A DNA stretch of 64,000 nt from Elmis aenea (taxonomy: Eukaryota; Arthropoda; Insecta; Coleoptera; Elmidae). Below are positions 1-12,775 of this stretch, in pieces (position 1 is the stretch's first letter; each line of letters starts with the position of its first letter). The notes beneath the pieces were generated by a model. That model saw nothing but the letters and a program-made list of their open reading frames with translations. It did not search any database and was not told the origin of the DNA. Position numbers and translations under genes: made by a program. The DNA lies in NCBI GenBank assembly GCA_947652605.1, contig OX393579.1:1302001-1366000 (forward strand), given 5' to 3'.

Positions 1-53
1 AGACCCATTATCATTAAAATGATCACTATGAGTCCGCATATGAAGGCAATCAC
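1..53 (-). CDS. Partial exon encoding a transmembrane-like segment; host gene unidentified
   Basis: Read on the minus strand, a pyrimidine-rich tract ending in CGTTTCAG (bases 61-54) is a good 3' splice site. The exon then reads GTG ATT GCC TTC and stays open to the window edge. It gives 17 residues, VIAFICGLIVIILMIMG, plus two bases of the next codon. The stretch has no charged residue and is almost wholly aliphatic, as in a membrane-spanning helix. The frame that encodes it starts in phase 0 directly at the splice site; one other frame is also open but gives a hydrophilic, less plausible peptide. The exon continues to the left outside the window, so neither length nor family can be judged. 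Small tetraspan families (claudin/PMP22-like) have such helices, but I do not identify the gene. An alternative is that this is a fourth ratchet point with a weaker donor (GTGATT). Confidence 0.55.
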   Translation of the reverse strand, partial: MIAFICGLIVIILMIMG

Positions 54-60
54 CTGAAAC

Positions 61-3000
61 GAAAAAAAAAACATGATTATCTCAATAATTACGAAATGTT
101 TAATAAATTTATCAAACACAAAATAGAATAAAAATTGAACTGTTTCGGAAAATATACTCATTTAAATAATTCCTAGTGTAAAATTGTAGATTATCGCAAT
201 TAACACAAGTACATTTACTATAAGAAGGTTTAAAGTGCCTAGGAAATTGCAATTTGCAGTAACTTTTCATCTTAAATGTTACTAAAAATAACATAGCAGA
301 TTAAAATGTAACAATTGAACAGCACATTATTAGGGTCCATAATTATTATTAAACATTCAAAACATACATTATAATAAAATGATAAGACATGTTTGAAGAG
401 ACATTTTTATCGCACTTTGACCCAAATTTATTCAACAGATATTTTTATCTGTACTACTATAATTTAAGCAAGAATTTTATATTCGAGAACACATTTCAAC
501 GTTCTAATCTATCGCTGATATCAATATTTTTTGACTGAATAAACAAACAGGTAATATCAACATGTAACAAGATCTTATGTATCAAATCACTGGTTTTTTT
601 ATTTGATAAAGAATAGCGTAACAAACTTTCCAATTTAAAATCAGATACAAACAAGGTTAGATTTTTTTTCTTATAAATACACACGTTGGTAGCAAATTTA
701 ATTGATTTTGTTGGTAATCAAGAACAGAAATACGCTATTAACGTAAAGCTAAATTAATTTTTGTAAAAGCTACTGTATACAGCAGTACCGCGTGTTTTTC
801 ATTGTTTTTAGACATGAACCGGAAGCAGAAATGAAAACCAAACAATTCATGGTGTAGTTTTTATTCCTAACAGTTTTCATTTGCATGCTGTGGTGAAACA
901 ATTTGCTAAGATTCTCGCCAAAATTAAACGAAAATCTGTTTTAATTTTTAATTATGCACTGTTTGTAAACAGTAAAGACTATAACTCCAAATTTATTTCT
1001 TAATCTATATTAGTTTAAGAGACAGTGTGCAAAATAGTAGGTAAAATTATAAACCTAAAAATTTTACCAACAAATATTAGATAATTTCAATTAAATTGAT
1101 TTTATTTGGATCAGTTTGTTCCAAAAACTATGTGCTAAGACCTTTAGACAAAAATATGATCCATAATCAGAGGGGCATTAATTAAATACATTAGTCTCTA
1201 AGAACATCGACATAATTTTTAGTTTTGCTAATTTAGCAACAAAATTTTTAGTACCATATGTTTAGTTATTAGGTAATTTTATCTGAAATTAAATTATTTT
1301 GAGTGCTAGTTCGCTAACGTTTTTACTAAATATTTATAATTACTGAATAAATCTTATTACATATTTGGAACACGACTGTTCCAATCTGGTATTAAAATTA
1401 AAACATCTTAGTGAATAATTAATTACATAATTATTAATTATTGAACTAAATGTAGGTATGTCATTTATTTGATGTCGATAATTCAAAAAACTTGGAGATG
1501 GTTCAAGTTAACAAAGATTTCCGTTATAATTCTAGCTCAAATGAAAAAACCCTAGTTTTTAGCTAACCATGATAAAAGCTTGAAAACTTAAATTTTCCCA
1601 TAAAAAAAGTGTTTTAGCAACTAAAATTTGATTAAACTAAACATTTTTTAAGAAAACCTATTATTATGCGCACCACTGTAATGTGATTATTATTATCCAG
1701 TACAACATTTGTATGCATATTTGATTATATTATGTTCATTAATTTGATTAAAAAGTGTGTCAATAAAACACTGCACTTCCACAACATTATTATGCATCAG
1801 TAGTGAAAATGTATGTAGTCCAATTAACAATGTTAATAGCATTGTCGGCGAATGCATACACACATATTAGTTTTGTTAGTACAAAACAATAATAATCCAC
1901 TGCTAGTCACTTTTTAAATTGGACGGAAAATTTTATGACTCGCCGTACTAATGGTAATAACAATTTTGTCACATATTATTTACGTAATTTTTAGTTTAAT
2001 GACGAAAATAATTGTAACGGAAATGTTTAATCAACTAAAATATAACATGGCCTGACTAAGTTGAATGATGTTAACAAGAATGGTGCATGGACAGTTTTCA
2101 AATTAATATTTTGTGATAATATTCATTTAAAATTAGTGAATAATTGTTGCATATTTACTGACACTAGTTGATAATAAACAAACCATAATTAATTAATTAA
2201 ATAATGATACTGTAAGCTTCGATTCTTTTAATAAATTTAACATGATTTTGGACACATTATAAACAATGAATTGCTCGTGCTTCTAATGTAAGTCTACAAC
2301 AACAAAAAATTTACTTGAATTGTTTGTAATCATTTTTATGCTTCCTTTTATGGTCAAATACGTTACATAGAAGATTTTAGATACGAAAAATACTTCCCTT
2401 TTATAGTTTTAAAGACTATATTACGATAAAAAAGTCTTTAAACTTTTACGCAAGAAGGGGACAATCAAAATTGTTATCTATAAAAGACGACATAATTTAA
2501 GGGCCTCAACTATTAGAAAATATGAATCAGTAGTTAGCCCAGTTTTGTTGCAATGTAAACATTTACAAACTCAAACCGTAATTTAATTATTTAGGGGTGA
2601 ATTTAGTTGTCTAGGTCAAATTAACCGAGAAGTTAAGTGTCGCTTTTGGAATAAAATAAGCAATTTTTAAATAACTATTTATAACACCAAAGTGTATACT
2701 AGTTACATTTTACAAGTTGCTGGAAAAATCATTAGTTTTTGTTGAAACAATGACGTGTATTGGTGAGTAACATACTTTAAAATAGCGGACGAGATAAGTT
2801 CAAACTAAAATACCGACAGTGTAGGGCGTAGAGAAGGAAACAGATGCTATTAGTATTATAGCGGGAAAAAAATGTAAAAAAATAGTTTGGCAAACTTGGC
2901 AAAAGACTAAATAAAAGCTATGTAATCAAACTTCGATAAAATATCAGACGTTAAAAAAATTGATACCGTTGATATAGATAACATTAAACAACTTTTACGT

Positions 3001-3170
3001 GCGCTAGAATACATCATCGAGCAAAGTTTTTGATGTGAACATGTCCTAAGTTTTCCTCTAGCCTAAATGAATAAATAAGTCTTATAGTTTTTTAATCTTA
3101 ATTTAACATTTTAAGTTGAATTTCGTTTGTGTGTGATTTTTTCATAATAAGTTTGGAAAACATCCTCAAG
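61..3170. other. AT-rich non-coding stretch, nothing specific seen
   Basis: Long runs of A and T, many TAATTA-type words, and only short chance-length reading frames. I see no repeat array, terminal inverted repeat or transposase similarity here. Confidence 0.5.
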
Positions 3171-3176
3171 TAGTTT

Positions 3177-3480
3177 ATGGAGATGCGTTTTCTGATAAAA
3201 TCATGCTTTGTAAGTGGTCACGGTAGAGGACCATTAGAAGGCGATGATCGCAGTGATAGACGAAGTGACGTCCTAGCACATGAACTGGTCGAGGATGCCC
3301 TTATGAAAAAGGGTCGACTAAAACTTGGAGAAATCGCAGAATGGTTCAAAATATCCGAAAAAAACGGTAGACAAAAAGCAGCGCAGGAAGGGTGCCGAGA
3401 AATCAAAAAGAACACCGAGTTCAGTGTTGCAAGCAATTATTGAATCTGTGTGGAGCTATTTCAGTGCACGTTATCAACAG
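3177..3480 (+). other. Unrecognised coding-like stretch upstream of a mariner remnant
   Basis: An ATG-started frame of 88 codons (3177-3443) overlaps a second frame (3325-3552) that continues in a lysine- and arginine-rich stretch. Base composition is richer in G and C than the flanks. The predicted peptide is charged and looks translated rather than random, but I do not recognise a family. It lies just 5' of a clear mariner C-terminal fragment on the same strand. It may therefore be a decayed part of that element with a frameshift, or DNA it inserted into. It is unlikely to be a functional gene because the frame breaks within 300 bases. Confidence 0.3.
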
Positions 3481-3489
3481 GATTGTTAC

Positions 3490-3655
3490 CGGATATTTTT
3501 ATCTGTTCCCGAATTTGTAAAAGAACCTTCGTGGAAAGCGTTTCGCCGATGATGAGCCATTGCAAGCAGCAATAAACGAACATTTTGAAGGCGAATCGAA
3601 AAAGTATTTTTATAAAGGTCTAGAAAAATTAATTGAAAGATCTAAAAAAACGTAG
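3490..3655 (+). pseudogene. Mariner-type transposase, C-terminal remnant
   Basis: One plus-strand frame reads YFYLFPNL, then a stop (TAA at about 3519), then KNLRGKRFADDEPLQAAINE, continuing to about 3654. This matches the conserved C-terminal layout of mariner transposases: the LFP.LK element just after the third catalytic aspartate, then LRGKRF.DDE, a helical stretch, and the final F..G...L..R motif. A normal mariner transposase is about 345 residues, so only the last sixth or so is recognisable. The in-frame stop and a stop at 3653 before the usual tail show that it is dead. The catalytic residues upstream are not visible. Orientation is opposite to the inferred host gene. Confidence 0.75.
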
Positions 3656-3783
3656 ATATGTTCGAGAAGAATATGTTAATTTATAAAATTATTAAACTTA
3701 AATCTTCAGTCTCTTTCTACCCCCATTCGGCGAATATAAAAAATACCCCTGGTATAGTATTTTTAAAAAGGAAAACACCCCAT

Positions 3784-3880
3784 TGTGTGTCGTGTTGACC
3801 ATCAGCACGTAATTTTAAAAAAAATAAGTAAATGAATTGCAATATTGAATATTTCGAATGCCATAATTAAAGTAAGAATG
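3784..3880 (+). repeat. Dispersed repeat, copy 1 (second copy at 47948-48030)
   Basis: The stretch from GTGTCGTGTTGACCATC through GCAATATTGAATATTTCGAA to GCCATAATTAAAG can be aligned by eye, with small gaps, to bases 47948-48030. The two lie 44 kb apart in the same orientation. No termini or coding similarity are visible, so the class is unknown. Confidence 0.5.
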
Positions 3881-5107
3881 AAAACTTTTAAGATAACATT
3901 AACAAATATACTTGTATCGAGTAATATGGCAGATTTCTTATGTTTAAGATAAAAATTGGCCAAATTTGTGCCATTTTACTGTACATTTTTGCTTAAAAAC
4001 TATTTTAAACCTTTAAGTCGCACTCAGTTCAAAGTAAATCAACTGCAAATCGAACACTAGTCAAAAATTATTATAACAGCACAGCAAAATCTTATCTCGT
4101 GATATAACAGTAGCAACACCACGTAATTAATTAATAAATAACACTTCTACCTACTTTTCGGTATCTGTTCGTCGCTACGGCTATCCGCATTTCCCTTTTA
4201 TCACCCATTTTGCACGCCTTTTAAGCCGCCCACACTTTTTTCATATTAAAACACACATCCAACAAAAACCACACCTTTTGCGGTTTACGCTGTTATAACT
4301 AACTTCGTATCACATTTATCTGCGGATAGCGTAATCCACTTCAAACACAAATAATAATTTTAAAAAACTGTACATAATCTAGAGGAGCGTCGTTTCCAAC
4401 GCAACTCGCAGGTTTTAAGGCGAAAACTGATTCAAAAAGTGACTCAGGCCGAAGCCAAAACAATTCACGAATAGCTACGTCGATACTGGGTTATTCTAAA
4501 TATTATGCTCTGGGCTGATTACAACGCGTAGGCATGAGAAATCTATCATAGTTCGACAGAGTGGAGCCAATGTCAGATATACTATACTTGTTATGAAATA
4601 TAATACTGTATTTTAAACTCGAAAGACTAGAATTATTTAGAATTGGTTATCACACCTGTTATTTTAAGTGTACAATGGCTATAAATGTTATCTTTATAGC
4701 TTAGGTTACGTGTAGATAAGATACGGAGAATAGATTTAGTAACTAATAACTTAATGATTTAATACAGAGCGCGTAGAAATTGGTAGACGATTTTAGAATG
4801 GAGTTTTTCCTTTAACAATTCGAAAACTTTACAAAAAAAATTGGCTGGACCTAAGAGGTCCTTTTGGGCAAGGACACACTTTGCAGTACCTCTAAAATTG
4901 TTCTAGCGAAGGTAATTTTCGTTGCAAATTGTAAAACAGAATTAAAAAAGAACATTTTGTTTACAATTCATACATTACTGACCTTCCGATGAATAACTTG
5001 TAAAACTACTGTCGACTTGCGTTATACAAGGAATGTCTCTCAATGCATACACACGTTAACTTCATGCAGTTACCAAAATCGAATACAAAATTAGTTTAAT
5101 TCTTATT
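3881..5107. other. Non-coding stretch, nothing specific seen
   Basis: AT-rich sequence with a slightly more mixed patch around 4140-4560. No open frame of note, repeat array or splice signal was recognised. Confidence 0.45.
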
Positions 5108-5378
5108 CAGTGTGACCCATTTCAAAGGGGATAACCCCTATAGAAAGTTTATTTTTGGTCATTTTTCATGAACTTTTTTTTAAACGATAAAGCAATATAA
5201 ACTGTACTTTAGCACCTTAATTTAAAATTCATTTTACACTCACAAAGCCTACTATGATTTTTTTCGATGTCAAAATTTGTTTTAGAGATTTTTTAAATCT
5301 AAAATCTGACTACACCACTGGATCCAGGATGCCCTCAAATAGGTTTATACCACATTTCATTTGAAATAGGTCACACTG
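5108..5378. mobile_element. 271-bp MITE with CAGTGTGACC termini (Tc1/mariner-like)
   Basis: The left end reads CAGTGTGACCCATTTCAAA. The reverse complement of the right end reads CAGTGTGACCTATTTCAAA, a 19-bp terminal inverted repeat with one mismatch. The right end is followed by TA; the left is preceded by TT, possibly a mutated TA target duplication. The interior is AT-rich with no coding capacity. TA targets and a CAGT terminus point to a non-autonomous Tc1/mariner-type element. Confidence 0.7.
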
Positions 5379-8300
5379 TATAAACGATACTGAAATTCGT
5401 TCATTAATGATAATAAAAGAAAATCAGTTGTAGAAATAGGTAGGTACATAGACTGGCAGCACCATTAATAATAGATTTAATGTAAGTTCAATGTAAAAAT
5501 AACAAGTTTTTTGGTGTATTTTTATTAGTCAACAAACACATTACGTTTCTGAAAGTCACTTGGGTAATTTTTTTGTTTCCCATTAAAAACAAGGCCCTTC
5601 CTGTTTGCAAATTTTAAAATGAAGCTAAGTGTCATAATAAGAATTAATTTTGCTGTTGTTTATTGCTCTAGAAATTTAATAAAACGCGCGGCATTTGTAA
5701 TTAAAATACTAAAAAACATCAAATTCAAAAACATGTTTTTCCAGTTTTTACATTTTCCACTAGCAATTTTAATTAACCGCGAATGATTAAATGTTTTTTT
5801 AGGGTGCAAATAACGCGTCTATTTTTTCGGCGAATCGATTGGTGTTGAAATTTTCGATTTTTAATCCCAATTTTAACGAATCAACAATGAATAACTTTGT
5901 AAATAAGAAGTTTTAAATAAATTAACATCAACAAGCTTTATTGAAATTCACTTTTATTTTTTACAAAAGACTTCTTCTAGTCAAATCCGATATCAATTTT
6001 AAGGCTTTCGTATTGTCTTTTAGACAAAAAAATCCTTCGAAAACACAAGAGATTTTTAATTAGCTTTATTTTATATTAATATATCAATTAAATAATTTAA
6101 GTCAATTGTTTCTGTTCATACATTTTTAGCTATTTCCACTTTTAATTTGCTCAGCATTTTGACTCCATTTACAATAATTATTACCAAATGAAATGGCTCT
6201 AATCTACTTCCAAGAAATTAATGAAACATTAAAATATTTTTATTTTAATAAGGCAACGCCGTTTTCTGTTATAATCTACACAGGAAATACGTATTTACGA
6301 TTGGGCGGAACGTTTGAAAACAAATATTATACGAACTGCATACCGATAACCACTTCCTATTACTAAAGGATCCAAGTCAGCATTTTGCTATGATGTGTAA
6401 AGGTGCGATCAGATTAAAATACAATAACAATAAGTGTGACGAATACAACAATTCTTTAAATCAAGGGAGGCGATCAGAATCATTTTAATAAATTATGCGA
6501 AAGATTATCATATTAGCTATAAAAAAAACTGCGTCATCCTATTTCCGTACAAACAACAAATAACTTAGGCTAGAACAATAAATTGGATCTATCTTATCAA
6601 AGAAAACAAACACAAGAATTTTGAAAACTATTTTTAATAATAAATAAGATTACTGCTGACAAAGAATTGAGAGTTTTGGAGCTGGTCTAGCATTTCTATT
6701 TACAAGAGATTCTTTAAAGAAACTTTTTTATATTTATAAATTGTTATTTTTCAACAAATTTGGAATTGATGCAGTGTTAGTATGATTTACAATTAAGAAA
6801 ACTATTTTTCAAGCCAGTTGTACATTTCAATAATCGATATTCATGATTAAGCTCAATTTTATTCAAACAATTTATAACTATCAGTGCTTTCGAGAACAGA
6901 ACAAAAAATTAATTCACATTCCTGGAAAAAATGCAAATATCCTTCGTATTTTAAGACCGTTATTTGCCTTTTTGTACGATACGTATTCAATGTTCATGCA
7001 AAATACATCAATTTTCAATGCAAAGTAAGTTCTTTAACTGAAGCCCGAGATTAAATACTGCTCCTAGATCGGTTTCACGAATGCAATTCATTTAAAGTAC
7101 TTAAACCGATTTTCTTAGAAACAAAATAAAAGGTATGAAGTCGAATTCATTTAATTTCCTTTAATCTATCAGGTAGTGAGCAAGATGCAGACGCGCGATT
7201 TATATTGAGTATTTTAGCTAATAATTAATTGTTTTAGTCGAGTACTGTTTTTTCCCCCATCGAATTTACAATAAAGCCTTTTCGTCTGTACAGGGTATAT
7301 TACCTAATTCGGACCATTATTTATTATTAGCTAATGTAATACGTCTAAGATTGTTTATATAATGACAATAATGTGATTTTATGGAATTTTTAGCATTTTA
7401 AATTCCGCATTTAATGCCATTGATCATTGGTCTTATAATATTTCTTAATTTCATTCAGTACATCTACACCCAATTTACAGTTTCTCCGTCAGTATTTATC
7501 CTTTTTTTTTTGGATCTGCCTCCACTAGGTTTTTTCATAGTTAACTCATGTGACCTAATTCATTGGGTTATTTAAATATCTCGACTCACACACAAAGTGT
7601 GCTGTCAGGTAAACCTATCACGACGAATGATTTTTCCACAAACATTGGATGTCAAAAAAACGTCTTCCTACTCCTAAATACATAAAAACCTCCCACTTGT
7701 TTTTAAAAGACCAAAAATCTTTTCTCAAGGGTCATTATTTAGGTATAGGAAACCACAATATAGCAAATATAAAATAATATATGCCTCGTATATAACATTA
7801 AACTGCTGTTCCTATTCATTTTATGTACAAAATATGTTTTCGAGTCACGTCCGTTCTTATAGCAGATTTAAAAACGTATCAATTTTGTTTTATAGCACGA
7901 GCGATTTTGTGTTGTTCCCCGCATTTTCCTTCGGCGAAACTTACAGTTGCTTGGACTCAACCTTATTTTTTTCGTCGAAGGTTAGGCGAGCCGAGGACGC
8001 TGAAGGCATTTAGCGAATGTGGGACATAAATACGGAGGATGACATGGCAGGGTGCTCGAAATAAATCATAATTAAATTCTGATTAATGCCGCGATGACAT
8101 TAACAGATACAACTTCAACGTAAATAATTTATTACGCGGAAGAATATGAGGACCAGAATGATGATTGTAATTTATTCACAGTTTAACAAGGCGACGGAGT
8201 ATAATAATGGAAGAACTGTGTTGATAGAATTTGCTAAAAATTCATTTTTTCCAAAGATAGTTCGAAGAAGACTAGAGACTAGAGTCTCGCATTTGAAAGC

Positions 8301-11300
8301 TCCTGTGGCATTTAAAGTTAAGTAGTCGGACATATTCCATGTAGTTGTGTTTATATTAAGATAAAACAACCTGAAGCCCCTTTTGGAATACCCCATACTT
8401 TGTCTTACAAAAAGTCTGTAATTTTAAAATCAGTGGAGTTGAACCAGAGTCACCTTTTAAACGTGGGCGACTAACTTCAGACAAACAACTTAACGTTACT
8501 TTACGATCTCAAATTTTATGTTGGGGCAGTATATTCCCGTCCACTGTTTCTGTTCGTTTTTCTGTCTGCTTACTTTGTACGTTCTAATTACTGCATAACG
8601 CATCCCGCTAATTACGGTGTTGTTTTAGTTTACGGTAGCTCACACGACATACCATGTTTATCTATTACCTACGTGAATATCTTGTCTGCAACAGTAGCAT
8701 CGTAAAGCAGACGCTGGCAGATTTAGAACGCTAATGCGCCATTACATGTCATGCAATTCAAACTGTTGTATTTTGCTGGCGTCGTAATTTATGCTGCATT
8801 ATTTAATACAATAGGTGCTCCACAATAGTAAAATATTCACGGAGATATTTGCATTTTATTGAAACGCCTCTGGAAGACACCCTTGGGATTCTTGTAGTGT
8901 GCATTAGGCAGTCAGCAAATATGTACTGGGTAAGTACAGCATAAAAGTACGATCCTAGATATTCCCAACTTAACACAAAAACGTTTTGAAAATAAGGCGC
9001 ACACATCATCTCATCCCTGCTTTGGATTCATTTCCATTTTCCCGTATTACATCATTACAGGCTGCTAACATTGTGAAGATTGATATGAATTTCAAACAAT
9101 CAACTAAGCAACGTTGTTATCAGTGAAAGAGCAATGCTACACCGAAAAGCAAAGTTGCCCAAATTTACAGTAATAAAATAGCAAACGAATATTATAATCA
9201 AACATATTTACATAGACTAAAGAGTCTTTTGTCAACGCTGACTTTGCAAGTCTTGGTTTGAAGCGATATATGTCAATATTAACTTGCATATTCAGATTGG
9301 CGTGTTCAGTGGGCAATGATGGGGAGGCAATCTTTCTTGACGAGCAAATCCTTTGACAAGTGCAATGACAAAGTCTTGTTAAACGGCTAGCCGGGATCGC
9401 TGAGTGTACAGTGCAAACAATAATCAAATAAAGCTATAACTAAAAGTTGTATGCAAAATGGTTTGCTTGGATGTTGAATCTGCCCATAAGCAATGGGGTC
9501 AATTTGATTTCCTTGCAACGCTATGCAACCAACAAGGGGTTATTATCAAGAGATATTGTAGCAGAGACTATAATACGAACTCATATCAAAATAAAAAAGG
9601 CATGGAAAATGAAATTGAATTCATCAAGACAACGAAAAAAGTGGAACGACTAAAGTCTTTGCATTTTTGATTTCAAACTAAAGTTAATAACAATCATCTA
9701 CCCTCAGGTGGTGCAAATTAAGATTAGAAAATATTTGATCAATAATAAGCAAAGTGCAAAGACGGAATTAAAACGGAGGTTATTTTAGGAAGGTGGAATT
9801 CAAAACTTGAGAACAGTTTTACCAAAGTTCAAATGGTATAGTGCTATAGTAGGTATATGTTTAAAATTTACTGTACAGAAAATCTTCTTGACCACAAAAA
9901 TCGTTTTCCAAAAGGGGCTTTAAGGTTTTGAATGCCAACTATAGAATATACACGTTATGGCCAAATTAAAGATAACTGACACGTAAATACGATTTTAATT
10001 GTTCGTGAAAAATGGGAATAGTGCAAAGGCTAAGTTGTTGCTTTTTTTCGACCAAAAAATTGATTTCCTTAAAATTTTTGGAAAACCCTTTATAAGCAAT
10101 AAATAATTAAGATTAAATTCGTCCTATTCATAATATGGTTAAAGACAGAATAATTTTTACGACACGTATTGTAGAGGCGATAAAAAATCAAAACCGACAA
10201 GTAATCGTGACAGCCTTCATTTTACAGATCTTCGAGCAAAAAGTTACAACACAACAACACATAATGGACAGATTTCATGGTCGCCCAAAACCATTGCGGT
10301 TAGCCAAGCGTGGAGCACTTAACACCGGTCGAATCTGGCACAACTCATCACTTACAATCCAAACAATTCTCAACACCTACACTTGCAACAATCGGTTGAT
10401 AATATGTACCTAACCGGAATATCTTAGGACAGACGTGGGCTGCAATCCCTTTGTTGGCCAATTAATCAATCATACTTAGCGACCCTACCTAAATTAATTA
10501 AATTCCATCAGATTCGCGTTGCGTTAATCTGTTTCCAGACAACCACCTGAAATTTGTTAAGTTTGAGCCTCCCGAAGGCCATCAAATAATTCTTATCTGA
10601 AGAGAAGACTACATAAAGTTTTATAAATTTTCACGAATATTTTTAACTCACAATTTGAACTTTTTAAGGGTATTAATACCATACGATGTAAAGCACTCTT
10701 TCACGCCCTTCCCTTCATTACTTTTTCTCTTCTTGTTAAGTTACGCCTATACACTTTAAACGTTTACCAAAAATCGGGGACTTTCGTGTCCTCGCACCAT
10801 GTCATTATGGTGTAAAAGTAAATACCAATAAAGATAGGATTAAACTGACATAAACTTTCGAGCAATATTATGCTTAGAATGTATGGTGCTTTGTAGTTAA
10901 CATGTTAGTTGGCGGTTTTGGTTATGTAAATTAGTCGTTAAACAACATCGCACCACAAAATTACAGAGTGTGGATAATATAGCAGGAGGTGAGTGCTTTG
11001 CACCTTTAAAAGGCCAATAAGTTTAAAGTACATAACAGTTTTTATTTTACGGAATATAGGTTAATTATTAGTACATAGTTGTTTAAAATTTATAAGTACA
11101 AATTTGCCTACGTTCGAAATATTTGCACGGTTCCTCGGTTCCTACAATAGTTAGCGAAAATCTGAATTAGGTCTTTAGGGCTACTTCCTAAAGATACATT
11201 TCTTTTTTACTAGATTTGTAAAAGCAGTTTCGTTGTTTCCTTGAGACAAAATTGCTATTATTTCGAAATTATGAAACACATTCTTTATTTTAAAAAACTA

Positions 11301-12099
11301 CACAAAAATAACTTAAATTGATAAATATGGAGTAAGGACGTTGAAAAAGCACAAATACTTTTTTCACACCTAAGTTGTGTGCTTAGCAAAGTTGCCTCAA
11401 ACAGATCCAGTTCATTTAAAGATTTACCTAAAAAAAATATTACAAAACTGCAGAGCGTTCGCAACGATTTTCCCAAGAAGTGTACATCAAAATACTACAG
11501 ACACTAAAAGCAACAAGAAAGCCCTATTAAAGTCGTGTTTCACGATCAACATTTTACGTATATCGCCCTCTTACTAACTACACCGAAACTACGAAGCGAA
11601 ATCTTGTAACGCTGCAAAATTACTTTATGAAGCAATTTAAAGACTTAGTAAACAAATACTGCATTTAATATGGGCACGATATTGAAATTTAAAGCAATTT
11701 AATTAAATGTATTCGTTATGGATGTTTAATACTTCTTATTAAGTTTCTCTCTTCGGCAACGGAGATAAATAACGACGAACGAGGAATGGTTGTAGACGGA
11801 GATGTCAGTGGATTTGCCCGTTATTGAATGAAGCTGGGGCAATAAGACACGATACAACAGCTGCAAGACTGAAGCAATATTCTGACGTTTTGCGGTTTTC
11901 GTGGGTCAAAACTTTCATGCTTTTAGACTAATATATTTCAGAGCTTTACTCCAACAAATCTGTTAAATAGTGATTGAGGGATACCAACATTTTCAGACGT
12001 TACTGTTTGGTTAAAGTAAAACGATGATCATACTTTGGAACTGTGGTCTATATTATGCCATTAACAAAAATTCTGTTTTGAAGGCTTAGAGTTAAAATA
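5379..12099. other. Long non-coding stretch without recognised genes
   Basis: Reading frames here are all under 100 codons and none shows a recognisable domain. A frame at 9447-9653 ends in a lysine-rich stretch vaguely like LINE 3' tails, too weak to call. One at 10135-10413 is unrecognised. A single MITE-like word ACAGGGTATATTACC at about 7291 has no convincing partner. Confidence 0.4.
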
Positions 12100-12775
12100 A
12101 TACTAAACGCGCTTAGAAAAGGTGGTGTCAATATTGTATACCCTGTTTATGTTAAGGGGTTTTGCAAGTGCTCTTTAGACAGCTTTAACGAAGTTCTATG
12201 AAGCCGTATAGTTTGGAATTTTATATTGTTTAAAACAGTAAACATGATTTTTTTAATTCAATTACAGAAATGGTGGAGGTGCCGGGTAATATTCATAATG
12301 TTTTAAAAGTGTAAATAACTTAAACACTGCACTTTAGCTATAATTAACGTCATATAAAAATTATTTAAAAAGGATTAGAGATTTTAAAAATGTAATAATA
12401 TACAAGGTGTTGCAATTAAAAATCCAAAGTTGATGTCAATATTGAACACCCTATATAGGTATGTTTTGCAAACACTTCTTAGGCAGCTTTGATAAAGTCC
12501 TTTGAAATTTTTGAATTTTACATTGATTAGAACAGATGCTGCAAATTTTTAAATACAATTTTTTTATATACCTACAATAAATATGGTGGAGGTGGCGGGT
12601 AAAATTTACAGTGTTTTAAATAAATAAAGTTTTAAAACTATGCACTTTAGGCATAAAAAATTTCTTAAAAAAGTAACTTGAAATGAATGGGCGATTCTGA
12701 AGATGTAATAATATACAGGATGTTGTATTTGAAGAACCAAAGTTAGTGTCAATATTGAACTACCCTGTATGTCTA
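12100..12775 (+). repeat. Tandem repeat, unit about 310 bp, 2 to 2.5 copies
   Basis: The anchor word TGTCAATATTG occurs at 12126, 12434 and 12747, a period of 308 and 313 bases. Within each unit, a GC-richer word (GGTGGAGGTGCCGGGTAA and GGTGGAGGTGGCGGGTAA) and the pair ATACARGRTGTTG ... ACCCTGTAT recur at matching places. The copies have diverged by substitutions and small indels. Since each unit contains inward-facing ACAGG-type ends, the array may be a tandemised MITE. A lone related word (GGTGGAGGCGCCAGGTA) lies at about 29755. Confidence 0.7.

Noticed and set aside
1021..1045. CAGTGTGCAAAATAGTAGG, like a Tc1 terminus
   Set aside because: It lacks the matching opposite end and any transposase similarity, and only partly matches the better terminus at 53089.
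7168..7182. Plus-strand ATCTATCAG|GTAGTG and other plus-strand CAG|GT sites (for example 7609, 20706, 27023, 42496, 43098)
   Set aside because: Pyrimidine tracts are short or interrupted and the donors are poor (GTAGTG, GTAAAC, GTAATT, GTAGTT, GTGAAT), so they do not qualify as ratchet points.
9447..9670. Two overlapping plus-strand frames with a lysine-rich end resembling a LINE tail
   Set aside because: Only a few basic residues agree; no ordered motifs as in the four accepted tails.
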